Shown here in pieces: positions 28,701 through 36,361 of a DNA stretch of 64,000 bases (position 1 is its first letter; the number at the start of each line of letters is the position of its first letter). Source of the DNA: Methylicorpusculum sp. (GTDB taxonomy: Bacteria > Pseudomonadota > Gammaproteobacteria > Methylococcales > Methylomonadaceae); NCBI RefSeq assembly GCF_030651835.1, contig NZ_JAUSBX010000050.1, positions 49,944 through 113,943 on the forward strand, in the 5' to 3' direction. The notes under the pieces are model-generated. The model was not told where the DNA came from and ran no database searches. It was given only the letters and a program-made list of their open reading frames with translations. A program made the translations under genes and the position numbers.

Positions 28701-31430
28701 AAGGCGACATCCTATGTAGGTGAACTTCAAACCTCGCTGGAAAATCTGGTACAGGAATCACAATGCTTCACCCGACATCATAGAAACAACGAAAATGGTG
28801 CCATTTTTGTGTTGCGGGCCGATCAACTGCCCGAAGAAGATCTGTTGCTTCTGAAAACTGCAGCCAGAGCCGTGCTGGTATCCAGCAGGGGCATACTGAC
28901 AGAACAATTGATGAGACGCCAACAGCCACCGGCGGAATTTATCCCGCAACCGGTCGCTAAAGTGCGAGAGGAAAACGCCACAAACTTAATAAAGATACCC
29001 GAACTTGAATTTTTCAACGGATTGGGAGGTTTTGCCGATGATGGCCGGGAATATGTAATTGTGCTGGACAAGGGACAATTCACGCCATCGCCCTGGATTA
29101 ACGTCATTGCCAACGCCGATTTCGGTTTTATGGTTTCGGAATCGGGTAGCGGCTGCACCTGGTCGCTAAACAGCCATGAAAACCAGTTAACACCCTGGTC
29201 AAACGATCCGGTCAGTGATCCATCGGGTGAGGTATTCTATCTCTGCGATGAGGAAAATGGTGACCTCTGGACGCCGACAGCACTGCCGATAAGAATCGAA
29301 AACGCGAGTTACATCATCCGGCACGGCCAGGGTTATAGCCGTTTCGAACATCTCTCACACGGTATTTACAGTGAACTGCTGCAATTCGTCAGCATCGATG
29401 ATCCGGTCAAGATTTCGAGACTGATACTCAAAAACATGACCAGCCGCGCGCGGAAAATACGCGTAGCCGCTTACGTCGAATGGGTACTTGGCGCATCGCG
29501 CACCGTCACCGCACCGTATATAGTCACGAAAGTGGACCCCGAAACTGGCGCCTTGTTCGCAGTTAACCCATGGAGCCAGGATTTCAGCACGCGCATTGCT
29601 TTTGCCGACATGTGCGGCCGTCAAACAGCCTGGACCGGAAGCCGTAGCGATTTTATCGGACGCAATGGCAATCTTGCGGCACCAGCTTACATGAGCCCCG
29701 AGTACAAGCACAAAAACCGCACAGGAGCCGGACTGGATCCTTGCGCCGCGTTGGAAACCAGCGTGGAAATCGGCCCCTATGAACAAATCGAGCTGGTCTT
29801 TCTGCTGGGCCAGGGAGATGACCGGGAACATGCCCAACAACTGATCAGCCGTTATCGGGCTGCTGAAGTTCATAATCTCTTTCATGCCGTTAAATACCAA
29901 TGGGAAGAACTACTGAACAAAGTACAGGTAAAAACGCCGGACCGGGGGCTGGATCTGATGTTGAACCGCTGGCTGCCCTATCAAACCCTCAGTTGCCGGA
30001 TATGGGCGAGAGCCGCCTTTTACCAGGCCGGCGGAGCTTACGGTTTCCGTGATCAACTACAGGACGTCATGGCACTGACCGTGTCCCGGCCGGATATTGC
30101 CAAAACCCAAATCCTCCGGGCAGCGGCGCGCCAGTTCCCTGAGGGCGATGTCCAGCACTGGTGGCATCCGCCTACCGGTCGTGGCGTCCGCACCCATTTT
30201 TCCGATGACCGTATCTGGCTTCCCTATGTTGTCAACCATTACATCAAAGTCTGTGGTGATAGCGGCGTACTTGATGAGACCCTACCTTTCCTGGAAGGAA
30301 CTGTCATTGAACCGGGAAAGGAAGATGCTTATTTCGACCCTACCGTATCTGATCTGCAAGCGACCTTGTTCGAACACTGCGCAAGAGCGCTTGATCTGAG
30401 CCTATCCGTGGGGATTCATGGCTTGCCTTTGATTGGCAGCGGCGACTGGAACGACGGCATGAACCGGATCGGCCAACTCGGTAAAGGTGAAAGCGTCTGG
30501 CTAGCCTGGTTCTTGATTAAAACGCTGACCGATTTTGCACCGCAGGCCGAAGCAAGAGGCGAGACCGAACGGTCATCTCGCTGGACGGCACACGTTGCCG
30601 ACTTGAAACTGGCAGTAGAAAAAGAAGGATGGGACGGCGCCTGGTACCGTCGCGCCTTTTATGACGACGGCACAGCCCTGGGTTCCGCTGCCGATGTTGA
30701 ATGCCGCATCGATTCAATTGCCCAAAGCTGGGCGGTGATTTCCGGCGCAGCCGAACCAGAACGGGCGCGCCGCGCCATGCATTCGGTACACGACTATCTG
30801 ATTCGCCACGGTGATGACCTGATATTGCTCTTCACGCCGCCGTTCGACCAAACTCCGCGAGATCCCGGTTACATTAAAGGCTACCTGCCGGGCGTAAGGG
30901 AAAACGGAGGTCAATATACCCATGCAGCAATCTGGACCGTTATTGCCTATGCCATGCTGGGCCAGGGCGATCAGGCCGCGGAACTGCTGCGCATTCTTAA
31001 TCCTATCAACCGGACGGCCAGCCCCACCGGCGCCTATGCCTATAAAGTCGAACCCTATGTCATGTCAGCGGATATCTACGCCGAGCCGCCCCATGCACGC
31101 AGAGGCGGCTGGACCTGGTATACAGGTGCTTCGGGCTGGTTTTACCGCGCCGGTCTAGAGCACGTATTGGGCCTGCAGGTCACCACCGATCAACTGCATT
31201 TCAAGCCCTGCATTCCTGGTACCTGGCGCAGTTACAATCTGAGTTACCGGCACGGAAAAACCCTTTATGAGATCACGGTTGATAATCCCAACGGCGTCAT
31301 GAGCGGAATCGCCTTGATAGAACTGGACGGTAAACAGCAAGCACAAGGCAACACGGTAACACTGCTGGATGATGGCAACCTGCACCACATACGAATAGAG
31401 ATGGGCGCCCCCGAAATTCACGCAGGGTAA
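22701..31430 (+). CDS. Cyclic beta-1,2-glucan synthase (NdvB/ChvB type)
   Basis: A very large (2909 residues) inner-membrane enzyme that makes cyclic beta-1,2-glucan, a periplasmic osmoprotectant, from UDP-glucose. Order of domains: cytoplasmic N-terminal region; membrane segments around residues 405-450; a GT84 glycosyltransferase domain (TFVVVPTLFANEINVIEQIE, then TLDADTRLP) around 480-770; further membrane segments around 815-985; a glucoamylase-like domain (about 1370-1620, MAHHQGMSLVALANV); and two GH94 modules ending in the phosphorylase-like catalytic part (GSGDWNDGMNRIG near residue 2580). GGAG precedes the ATG. The length matches rhizobial NdvB and all main parts are present. The gene stands alone next to osmotic-stress genes; glycogen phosphorylase nearby may supply glucose-1-phosphate. 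Confidence 0.93.
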   Translation: MSKKKEQRRKVRLEAPGGEEKPIRSVLFTNEQFEEHAVSLAKAQKVNGVHHRKKLLPRVQENARVLLAVHAAITQVTEEQRAITPAAEWLLDNFHVIEEQVHDIGIHLPESYYRELPKLADGNLAGYPRVYGIAWAMIAHTDSRFDPAQLTLFVRAYQRIQPLNLGELWAIPITLRVLMLENLRRLAVLIMRSQAGRRLADEFVDEIERFNDQSDKSTLVLSQGALPHVTLRQAFSVQILQRLHDPHPGTAPSLDFLNEWLSEQGLSLDEVVQKEHAAQIAANMTVRNIMTSMRAISAFDWREFVTRVSLVDECLREHSGYPLIDFLTRDRYRHAIEDLARRSPNTELEIAKKVISKVNTNAVNPDFDELRNDPGYYLIGQGRNEFEEEVKFRPPLKNRLLRGFISYAGQAYLGSIGVLTTLLLLSLPLSASINAGLGWFSLAIITLFAVFPASDIATNLVNRGILSLLSPRHLPRLELKSGIPESMRTFVVVPTLFANEINVIEQIEQMEVRYLANPDGDVYFALLSDWTDADSKTLPDDERRLNRALSGVADLNDKYEGNRFFVFHRERMWNPGEGKWMGWERKRGKLHEFNRLLRGAQDTSFLPIDGKPASTPEGVRYVITLDADTRLPIGVVNKLVGTAAHPLNRPVFDPVSGRVVAGYGILQPRITPTLPLRQEHSMFHRIFAGASGMDSYSSLVSEVYQDLFGLGTFTGKGLYDVDIFEAALSGRVPENTQLSHDLFESVFVRCGLVSDIEFFEEFPSHTEVADSRSHRWTRGDWQLLPWIFGISSRGIPFIGRWKMLDNLRRSLSAPAAFFALIAAWTIPDAPEVMLVGFVLTSLAMPALMALAESLVPSSSDLPIRIHLRSAWENVLLGLGNGLVGLTLLAHQAWLMVDAIVSTLLRVFVTRRKMLKWVTALQAKTLSGHTLKTIILPLGGSTAIIFIAGTLILIFNPDNIKSAVPFLLLWWFAPFISRALSLPPQLDPLEALRPEDAMQLRMIGRRTWRFFSTFVTQKDNYLPPDNFQEIPHPVVAHRSSPTNFGLYLLSVIAARDFGWLGLMDTVDRLEATLETLTKLPRLNGHFYNWYDTRDLHALEPHYISTVDSGNLAGHLLTLAQSCREAAEQPLEFSSTWQGLGDSHRLLTAALDAIANERRTLVVTLEELKQKAVTLGKLLTEAPQDAIGWNRLALCADNLLDLVRAFAAERGDEAADPAQEWAGLLCDDLRSHARDRDNLMPWLNCMQRLEAHLNAAAIPGDELLALLRPDIGVAELADRYALAIDHIKTLSGNAEKPVVPAELEKALLRGGENAAALTRRLDNISTEALRLFEEMDFKFLYNPDRHLFALGYQAREGVLDDSYYDLLASEARLTSLIAIAKRDVTSVHWFHLGRRVTHAADGPVLLSWSGSMFEYLMPSLVSFTPRYSLLDQTCRRVVKKQIEYGQERNVPWGISESAMNQRDLEFTYQYSAFGVPGLGMKRGLAENLVIAPYSSALAAMYQPHEATENFARLEKIGALGRFGFFEALDFTPTRRAEGQEVAIVRCYMAHHQGMSLVALANVVFDGLMRHRFHAIPIIRATDLLLQERSPRDIDTTGPKFTQVRAEIRAFAEPPVIRKPSPTSPIPSSQLLSNGRYTVMITAAGSGHSSWENLAVTRWREDSTRDNHGSYIYLRDCDSGRVWSAGYQPTTAIPDQYEAVFLEDRVRISRTDSSVSSVLEIVVSPEDDAEIRRLSLTNNGTQSIVIDITSYAEIVLAPQRSDIAHPAFSNLFIQTEYLPQARGLIAKRRPRSSDDPSVWAAHLLSGLDISGSLQYETDRARFIGRGHTLKEPIAVMDDRPLSNTIGPVLDPVFSLRTRVHIEPGATAHATFTTIAAASRESLEKLVDKYRHASTFEDVSALAWTHAQVQLHYLGIRPDEAHLFQILANHLTFADPSLRPPGKLLQLNRLNVTGLWRHGISGDHPILLLRISEAEDQMLVCQILRAHEYWGMKHITVDLVIINDKATSYVGELQTSLENLVQESQCFTRHHRNNENGAIFVLRADQLPEEDLLLLKTAARAVLVSSRGILTEQLMRRQQPPAEFIPQPVAKVREENATNLIKIPELEFFNGLGGFADDGREYVIVLDKGQFTPSPWINVIANADFGFMVSESGSGCTWSLNSHENQLTPWSNDPVSDPSGEVFYLCDEENGDLWTPTALPIRIENASYIIRHGQGYSRFEHLSHGIYSELLQFVSIDDPVKISRLILKNMTSRARKIRVAAYVEWVLGASRTVTAPYIVTKVDPETGALFAVNPWSQDFSTRIAFADMCGRQTAWTGSRSDFIGRNGNLAAPAYMSPEYKHKNRTGAGLDPCAALETSVEIGPYEQIELVFLLGQGDDREHAQQLISRYRAAEVHNLFHAVKYQWEELLNKVQVKTPDRGLDLMLNRWLPYQTLSCRIWARAAFYQAGGAYGFRDQLQDVMALTVSRPDIAKTQILRAAARQFPEGDVQHWWHPPTGRGVRTHFSDDRIWLPYVVNHYIKVCGDSGVLDETLPFLEGTVIEPGKEDAYFDPTVSDLQATLFEHCARALDLSLSVGIHGLPLIGSGDWNDGMNRIGQLGKGESVWLAWFLIKTLTDFAPQAEARGETERSSRWTAHVADLKLAVEKEGWDGAWYRRAFYDDGTALGSAADVECRIDSIAQSWAVISGAAEPERARRAMHSVHDYLIRHGDDLILLFTPPFDQTPRDPGYIKGYLPGVRENGGQYTHAAIWTVIAYAMLGQGDQAAELLRILNPINRTASPTGAYAYKVEPYVMSADIYAEPPHARRGGWTWYTGASGWFYRAGLEHVLGLQVTTDQLHFKPCIPGTWRSYNLSYRHGKTLYEITVDNPNGVMSGIALIELDGKQQAQGNTVTLLDDGNLHHIRIEMGAPEIHAG

Positions 31431-31573
31431 ACACCGGTAATGCCGGACTGGATCTGCGCGCCACTATAAAGAGCGATATCAAAGTCTTTGTACGATAACG
31501 CACCGACTATTAAGAGGATTGAGGGGACAATGATTTACAGACCGGATGTTGAGTTACCAACAATTTCAGTAAG

Positions 31574-31731
31574 GATAATTAATATGACTATTAGCCCAAT
31601 AGTGAAATTATCGATGACAGCAAAGCTGTCATTGCACCGGTTAACTGCCAAGACAACTCATTAACAAGGCCAACTGTAGCTAGCAGTATTGCTACCTTGC
31701 CTACGCAGCTGCGCTGAGTAGGCTTTTTTTT
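31574..31731 (+). ncRNA. Candidate structured leader RNA or small RNA upstream of the GGDEF-EAL gene
   Basis: Nested and serial stems are visible: GATAATT (31574-31580) with AATTATC (31606-31612), enclosing ACTATT/AATAGT (31587-31603); then ATGACAGC/GCTGTCAT (31614-31632) with an AAA loop; then GTAGC/GCTAC (about 31676-31694); and finally a terminator at 31699-31731. Such a run in the 361-bp gap between the glucan synthase and the GGDEF-EAL gene suggests an sRNA or a terminator-type leader. It does not match the c-di-GMP-I consensus by eye. Family unknown. Confidence 0.5.
31699..31731 (+). terminator. Rho-independent terminator before the GGDEF-EAL gene
   Basis: GCCTAC (31699-31704) pairs with GTAGGC (31718-31723), with inner GCAGCTGCGC able to fold on itself, followed by eight consecutive T. 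It lies 60 bp before the GGDEF-EAL start, so it ends either the leader RNA or read-through from the glucan synthase gene. Confidence 0.85.
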
Positions 31732-31791
31732 GTATCCTCAAAACACACGCTCATAGCCGCTTTGTTTAACCCATAAGGAAGATGCATCATT

Positions 31792-33876
31792 ATGATGAAT
31801 CAAGTTCTGATAATCACCGGGAATGTCTCCGATGCCAAAAACCTGGAAGCCGCCCTTGGCAAAGACCATTCATTCTCCATGGAATCAGTCACTACTCTGA
31901 CTGAAGGACTTAAAAGTCTGAACAAAAACGGCATTGATGCGATTTTACTGGATCTGGCGCTATCTGACAGTCAGGGCATTGACACCTTCGATAAGCTGTT
32001 CGCTGTAGCTCAGCACACGCCAATCATGATACTCGACACCACCGATGACGAACCCCTGACATCAGAAGCCTTACAACGCGGGGCGCAAGGCTATCTTTCC
32101 AAAAATAACTTTGACAGCAATCTTGTTCCGCAAACGCTGCGTAATATTATCCTGCGAAAAATTGTTGAGGAATCCTTTTTTATTGAAAAAGCGCGTGCCG
32201 AAATTACACTTAATTCGATCAGCGATGCGGTCATCGCTACCGATATGTCGGGTCGCATCGACTATCTGAACCTGGCAGCGGAACATATGACCGGCTGGCA
32301 GCGTGAAGAGGCGCATGGCCATCCCATCGGCGAAGTGATGCAAATTATCAATGGCACGACCGGCGAACCCGAACCCAATCCGGTCGAATGGGTACTAAAG
32401 CAAAATTTGCCGATGGCATTAGCCGCAGGCACGCTGTTGATTCAACGTAACGGCAACGAAATAGCCATAGAGGATTCGATTGCGCCTATCCATAATTGGG
32501 AGGGCAAACTGGCCGGTGCGGTTATCGTCTTTCACGATATTACGGCGGCTAAAGCGATGGCCTTAAAAATGGCTTATCTGGCACATCATGATTTTTTGAC
32601 GAATTTGCCTAACCGTGTACTGCTTAACGACCGTATCAATCAGTCGATTGCTCTGGCGAAGCGGCGCGGAACTCAACTTGCCTTGCTTTTTCTGGACCTG
32701 GACAATTTCAAGTATGTCAACGACTCGCTGGGCCATGGTATCGGTGACAAATTATTGCAATCGGTAGCCCTAAGCCTGTCTTCCTGTGTACGCGATTCCG
32801 ACACGGTGAGCCGCATTGGTGGGGATGAATTTGTTATTCTCGTGACGCAGAACCAGGAATCACAAAATGCGACATTAACGGCAAACAAAATACTCAAAGT
32901 GTTAGCAACGCCTCACAAGATTGACGCACAAGAATTACACATATCAACCAGCATCGGCATCAGCGTTTATCCTTCTGATGGTCAGGATGCCGAAACACTG
33001 ATCAAAAATGCAGATACCGCGATGTATCACGCCAAGGAAAAAGGCCGCAATAATCATCAATTCTTCAAAAGCGAAATGAATGTTCGCGCAGTGGAGAGGC
33101 AAGTCATAGAGGCTCATTTAAGGCTCGCGCTGGATAGACAGGAATTTGTGCTTCATTACCAGCCTAAGGTCAATCTGGTTACCGGCAAAATTTCCGGCTC
33201 AGAAGCTTTACTGCGCTGGATTCACCCTGAATGGGGCGAAGTACAGCCCGACCGTTTTATCCCGATAGCGGAAGATTGCGGACTGATTGTGCCGATTGGC
33301 CGCTGGGTGATAAGAGAAGCCTGTGCTCAGATCAAAAGCTGGGAGGATGCAGGCTTTAATCCTTTATCCGTTGCAGTCAACGTTTCCTCTCTGGAATTCA
33401 CCCAAAAAGATTTTGTTGAAGATGTGCGAACCATATTGAAGGAAACCGGGTTACCCCCCTACCAACTGCAACTGGAAATTACAGAAAGCGTGTTGATGAA
33501 CGATGCCGAAGCCAGTAAAACCATACTTAAACAACTCAAGGCTATAGGCATACAATTAGCCGTAGATGATTTCGGCACCGGATATTCCAGCCTGAGTTAT
33601 CTGTCCTTGTTTCCTATCGATATTCTCAAAATAGATAAATCATTCGTGCAAGACATTTCCTCAATCGAAGAAAATGGTTTTATTGTCAGCGCCGTGATCG
33701 CCATGGGCAACAGTCTCAAGAAACGGGTGGTTGCTGAAGGCGTGGAACTGGCAAATCAATTGACCTTTCTGAAAGCGAGACAGTGTGAAGAAGGCCAGGG
33801 CTTCTTATTCAGCCGTCCCCTCACTGCCGAAAACTATGCCCGGCTTATGTCAACGGGTATCCAAAAAAATCCATAA
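31792..33876 (+). CDS. Receiver-PAS-GGDEF-EAL protein (c-di-GMP synthesis and degradation)
   Basis: A 694-residue signalling protein. The N-terminal receiver-like domain (residues 5-125) has the phospho-acceptor segment DAILLDLALSDSQG. A PAS domain follows (about 135-260, NSISDAVIATDMSGRIDYLN). The GGDEF domain (about 275-435) has an intact active site, RIGGDEF. The EAL domain (about 450-690) keeps EALLRW, NVSSLEF and DDFGTGYSSLSYL. Both catalytic halves look competent, so the net direction cannot be told from sequence. AAGGAAG precedes ATGATG. A terminated leader lies immediately upstream. Confidence 0.93.
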   Translation: MMNQVLIITGNVSDAKNLEAALGKDHSFSMESVTTLTEGLKSLNKNGIDAILLDLALSDSQGIDTFDKLFAVAQHTPIMILDTTDDEPLTSEALQRGAQGYLSKNNFDSNLVPQTLRNIILRKIVEESFFIEKARAEITLNSISDAVIATDMSGRIDYLNLAAEHMTGWQREEAHGHPIGEVMQIINGTTGEPEPNPVEWVLKQNLPMALAAGTLLIQRNGNEIAIEDSIAPIHNWEGKLAGAVIVFHDITAAKAMALKMAYLAHHDFLTNLPNRVLLNDRINQSIALAKRRGTQLALLFLDLDNFKYVNDSLGHGIGDKLLQSVALSLSSCVRDSDTVSRIGGDEFVILVTQNQESQNATLTANKILKVLATPHKIDAQELHISTSIGISVYPSDGQDAETLIKNADTAMYHAKEKGRNNHQFFKSEMNVRAVERQVIEAHLRLALDRQEFVLHYQPKVNLVTGKISGSEALLRWIHPEWGEVQPDRFIPIAEDCGLIVPIGRWVIREACAQIKSWEDAGFNPLSVAVNVSSLEFTQKDFVEDVRTILKETGLPPYQLQLEITESVLMNDAEASKTILKQLKAIGIQLAVDDFGTGYSSLSYLSLFPIDILKIDKSFVQDISSIEENGFIVSAVIAMGNSLKKRVVAEGVELANQLTFLKARQCEEGQGFLFSRPLTAENYARLMSTGIQKNP

Positions 33877-33922
33877 CAGCTTCCGCCAGCAGAAACCTGT
33901 GCTTTAAAGTGAACGAAACAAA

Positions 33923-33985
33923 ATGGATAGCTCGAAGCTTGCCCTCCATGGCACTGGATGCCCGTTTCCGGATGGGCATGACGGG
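33923..33985 (-). repeat. Family-B palindromic repeat, copy 2
   Basis: Near-exact reverse complement of 17470-17532. It lies between the convergent GGDEF-EAL and Crp/Fnr genes. A short open frame across it is not credible. Confidence 0.7.
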
Positions 33986-34068
33986 CGCTTATGGGGTTAC
34001 CAGAAACCGCCTGCAAATCAGGAGATTACAAACAGGGAATTGCTGCCTAATTTGTCATCGCTGAACAG

Positions 34069-34797
34069 TCATAGCCGATCCGTGCTATCCAACGCCAACA
34101 AGTTCGTGTAATCGTCGGCCAATGCGTTGTAACACTCACAGGACGCGGCTTCGAGTCCTTTGCGATTGATTATCGTGATCTCGCCGCGAACATAACTGAT
34201 CAGTTTTCTTTGTTGCAAGGCCCCGGCAGCTATCGTCACACCGCTTCTGCGCACACCCAGCATGTCGGCTAGAAGCTGTTGAGTCAGATGAAAATGATCG
34301 TCATGCACCCGGTCATGCGTCATTAACAACCAACGCGCCAGTCTGGGTTCGATCTCATGAAAATGAGTACAGGCAGCCGTTTTGGATAATTGGGTCAGCA
34401 GCACATAAAGGTAGAGATTGAGCATACGATGTAAACAGGGGCTCTCGTTCAATTCACGTTTAAATTGATTGGCACTGATACGCAGGGCAATCCCTTCGCC
34501 TTGAACGATGGCCTGCATAGGCGCCAAATTAACGCCCAGAGCCAGCGTCACTCCCAACATACCTTCGTTACCGATCAGCCCCATTTCAAGGGGTTTGTGT
34601 CCATCCAGCGTCTTCACTAGCGAGATGAAACCGGTGAGCGGAAAATACACGTGCTCAAAGTGTTGGGCGGATTCACAAAGAATTTCACCTAAAATCAGTT
34701 CCACAGGTTCACAGCATGCCAGAATCCTGCAGTATTCATTGTCAGGCAAACCATTGATCAGCTCATTGGCTACCTGGATTGAAGCCACATCAGACAT
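34069..34797 (-). CDS. Crp/Fnr family transcriptional regulator (first of two paralogues)
   Basis: A 242-residue regulator with an N-terminal cyclic-nucleotide-like beta-roll (about 20-120, HVYFPLTGFISLVKTLDG, GLIGNEGMLGV) and a C-terminal winged helix (LTQQLLADMLGVRRSGVTIA). It lacks the Arg-Ser cAMP-contact pattern of CRP and the N-terminal iron-sulfur cysteines of FNR, so its effector is unknown. A C-terminal CECY motif is shared with the paralogue at 34933-35661. The frame opens at GTG 34815, but ATG 34797 has AGAGATAAG just upstream and was chosen. Confidence 0.88.
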   Translation of the reverse strand: MSDVASIQVANELINGLPDNEYCRILACCEPVELILGEILCESAQHFEHVYFPLTGFISLVKTLDGHKPLEMGLIGNEGMLGVTLALGVNLAPMQAIVQGEGIALRISANQFKRELNESPCLHRMLNLYLYVLLTQLSKTAACTHFHEIEPRLARWLLMTHDRVHDDHFHLTQQLLADMLGVRRSGVTIAAGALQQRKLISYVRGEITIINRKGLEAASCECYNALADDYTNLLALDSTDRL

Positions 34798-34932
34798 TTG
34801 CTTATCTCTATACACTCAAGAAAAATCAAGGACAATCCGGGAAAAAGACTTTGCATTCCCGATGCTGCAGTCTGATCAAGACTGGCACTTGCGTCTGTTC
34901 GCTTCAACACATAGTGAGCGGTGAATAGGCCG

Positions 34933-35661
34933 TTATTTTACTGGCTGCTTAGGAACATAGGGTAACAGGCGATCCGTTTCCTGTTTGACCACGGCATAAC
35001 ATTCACAGCATAGTTCCTCAAGCTTTGGGCGATCCAGTACCGTGATATGGCCGCGGTGATATTCGATAACGCCCAACTTTTGAAGTTTTGACGCGGCATC
35101 GGTTACCCCTTCGCGTCGAACGCCCAGCATGTTGGCTATCAGTTCATGCGTCATCACCAACTCGTTACTCATCAACCGATCCAGTGAAAGCAAAAGCCAG
35201 CGGCAAAGTTGCTGGTCAATCCTGTGATGACGATTGCAGACTGACGTCTGGGCCATTTGAGTGAGCAGAGCCTGCGTGTAACGCAGCATCAAAATCATGA
35301 GTTGACCGTGCTGATTGAGTTCATTCTTGAAGTATTTGCCCGGCAAGCGGTAAGCATGGCCGGCACTTTGCACAATTGCCCGGTTCGTAGTGCTTTCACC
35401 GCCCATAAATAAAGCAACGCCGACGATGCCTTCGTTACCCACGACCGAGATTTCTGCCGAAGCACCGCTTTCCGTAACATAAAGCAGCGATACGATGGAG
35501 TTTGTCGGAAAATAAACATGACGCAAGGTATCACCGGATTCGTACAAGACCTGTCCTAAAGTCATCGGGACCCATTCGAGCAGGGGTATCAAACGGGCCT
35601 GATCTTCTGCCGGTAAGGCATTGATCAGATGGTTTTGTAGCGGCGAATGTTTATCGGACAT
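34933..35661 (-). CDS. Crp/Fnr family transcriptional regulator (second paralogue)
   Basis: This 242-residue protein has the same architecture as its neighbour: beta-roll (HVYFPTNSIVSLLYVTESG, SVVGNEGIVGV), long dimer helix and winged helix (MTHELIANMLGVRREGVTDA). It ends with the related cysteine motif CCECYAVV. ATG 35661 was preferred to an in-frame TTG at 35676. The genes are tandem on one strand, 135 bp apart, and clearly arose by duplication, but are diverged. They may act as a pair on stress or redox signals. Confidence 0.88.
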   Translation of the reverse strand: MSDKHSPLQNHLINALPAEDQARLIPLLEWVPMTLGQVLYESGDTLRHVYFPTNSIVSLLYVTESGASAEISVVGNEGIVGVALFMGGESTTNRAIVQSAGHAYRLPGKYFKNELNQHGQLMILMLRYTQALLTQMAQTSVCNRHHRIDQQLCRWLLLSLDRLMSNELVMTHELIANMLGVRREGVTDAASKLQKLGVIEYHRGHITVLDRPKLEELCCECYAVVKQETDRLLPYVPKQPVK

Positions 35662-35910
35662 AGCTTGACTCAACAAAGGAAATTACCTTTTCCGGCATTA
35701 TAACTCTCAATACGCTAGCTTCTGTGTACGCTAACGAACATTGGCGTTTTTTTTGCTGGGTATTTTTAAGCTCGAAAGGACCTAACAAGGTCGTTCGAAC
35801 CCTGCTTACATCAAAATAAGGAGGGATAAAGTCTTGCGCTGAAGAGGGCAACCTATCCTCATAAAGCGCAATTGATCTATACTCGCTTTCACTGATTTTT
35901 TTTTAGGCGA

Positions 35911-36264
35911 ATGACTATGCAACAAGAAAGGCGTAACCACCCTCGCTTCTCAGTCGATGGGATTAAAGCCCATCTCACGATTAAGCGTCCTGCCAATGAT
36001 ACCCTCGAATTTGAAGGCGACGTTATCGACTTGAGTTATACCGGTATTAAAATTCATCTGGACAGTCCTCTTCCCGAAGAAAGCGAGGGCAGAGTCTCCA
36101 TTATTTTAATTCTGCCCAACTCGCAGATTCCGGTTGCCATTCGCGGCGAAATAAAACATTTATGCCAAGGCACGCACTATGGCGTGCAATGTGATGATAC
36201 CCTGCCTAAAGATGCCTATGACGAACTCCTTTTTGAATGTGTAAAATCAGGGCAAAAAGCTTAG
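35911..36264 (+). CDS. PilZ domain protein
   Basis: A 117-residue single-domain c-di-GMP receptor candidate. It has the RxxxR motif (RNHPR, near residue 8) and the DxSxxG motif (DLSYTG, near residue 41), the two ligand-binding elements. The remainder is the PilZ beta-barrel with a short helix. Two adjacent in-frame starts exist (35911 and 35917). It lies divergent from the Crp/Fnr pair and 2 kb from the GGDEF-EAL gene. Confidence 0.9.
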   Translation: MTMQQERRNHPRFSVDGIKAHLTIKRPANDTLEFEGDVIDLSYTGIKIHLDSPLPEESEGRVSIILILPNSQIPVAIRGEIKHLCQGTHYGVQCDDTLPKDAYDELLFECVKSGQKA

Positions 36265-36361
36265 CTGATTGATATCTCGAGCAAAAAAAGAACTGATAAT
36301 GCCGTTTATTTACACTTACGGGTGGAATCGCCGTGTTCCAGCCATATGACTGAATCCTGCT

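Noticed and set aside
31574..31731. c-di-GMP-I riboswitch
   Set aside because: GCAAAGC occurs, but it is the loop side of a simple hairpin (ATGACAGC AAA GCTGTCAT); the GNRA-capped P2 and the paired partner motif are missing.
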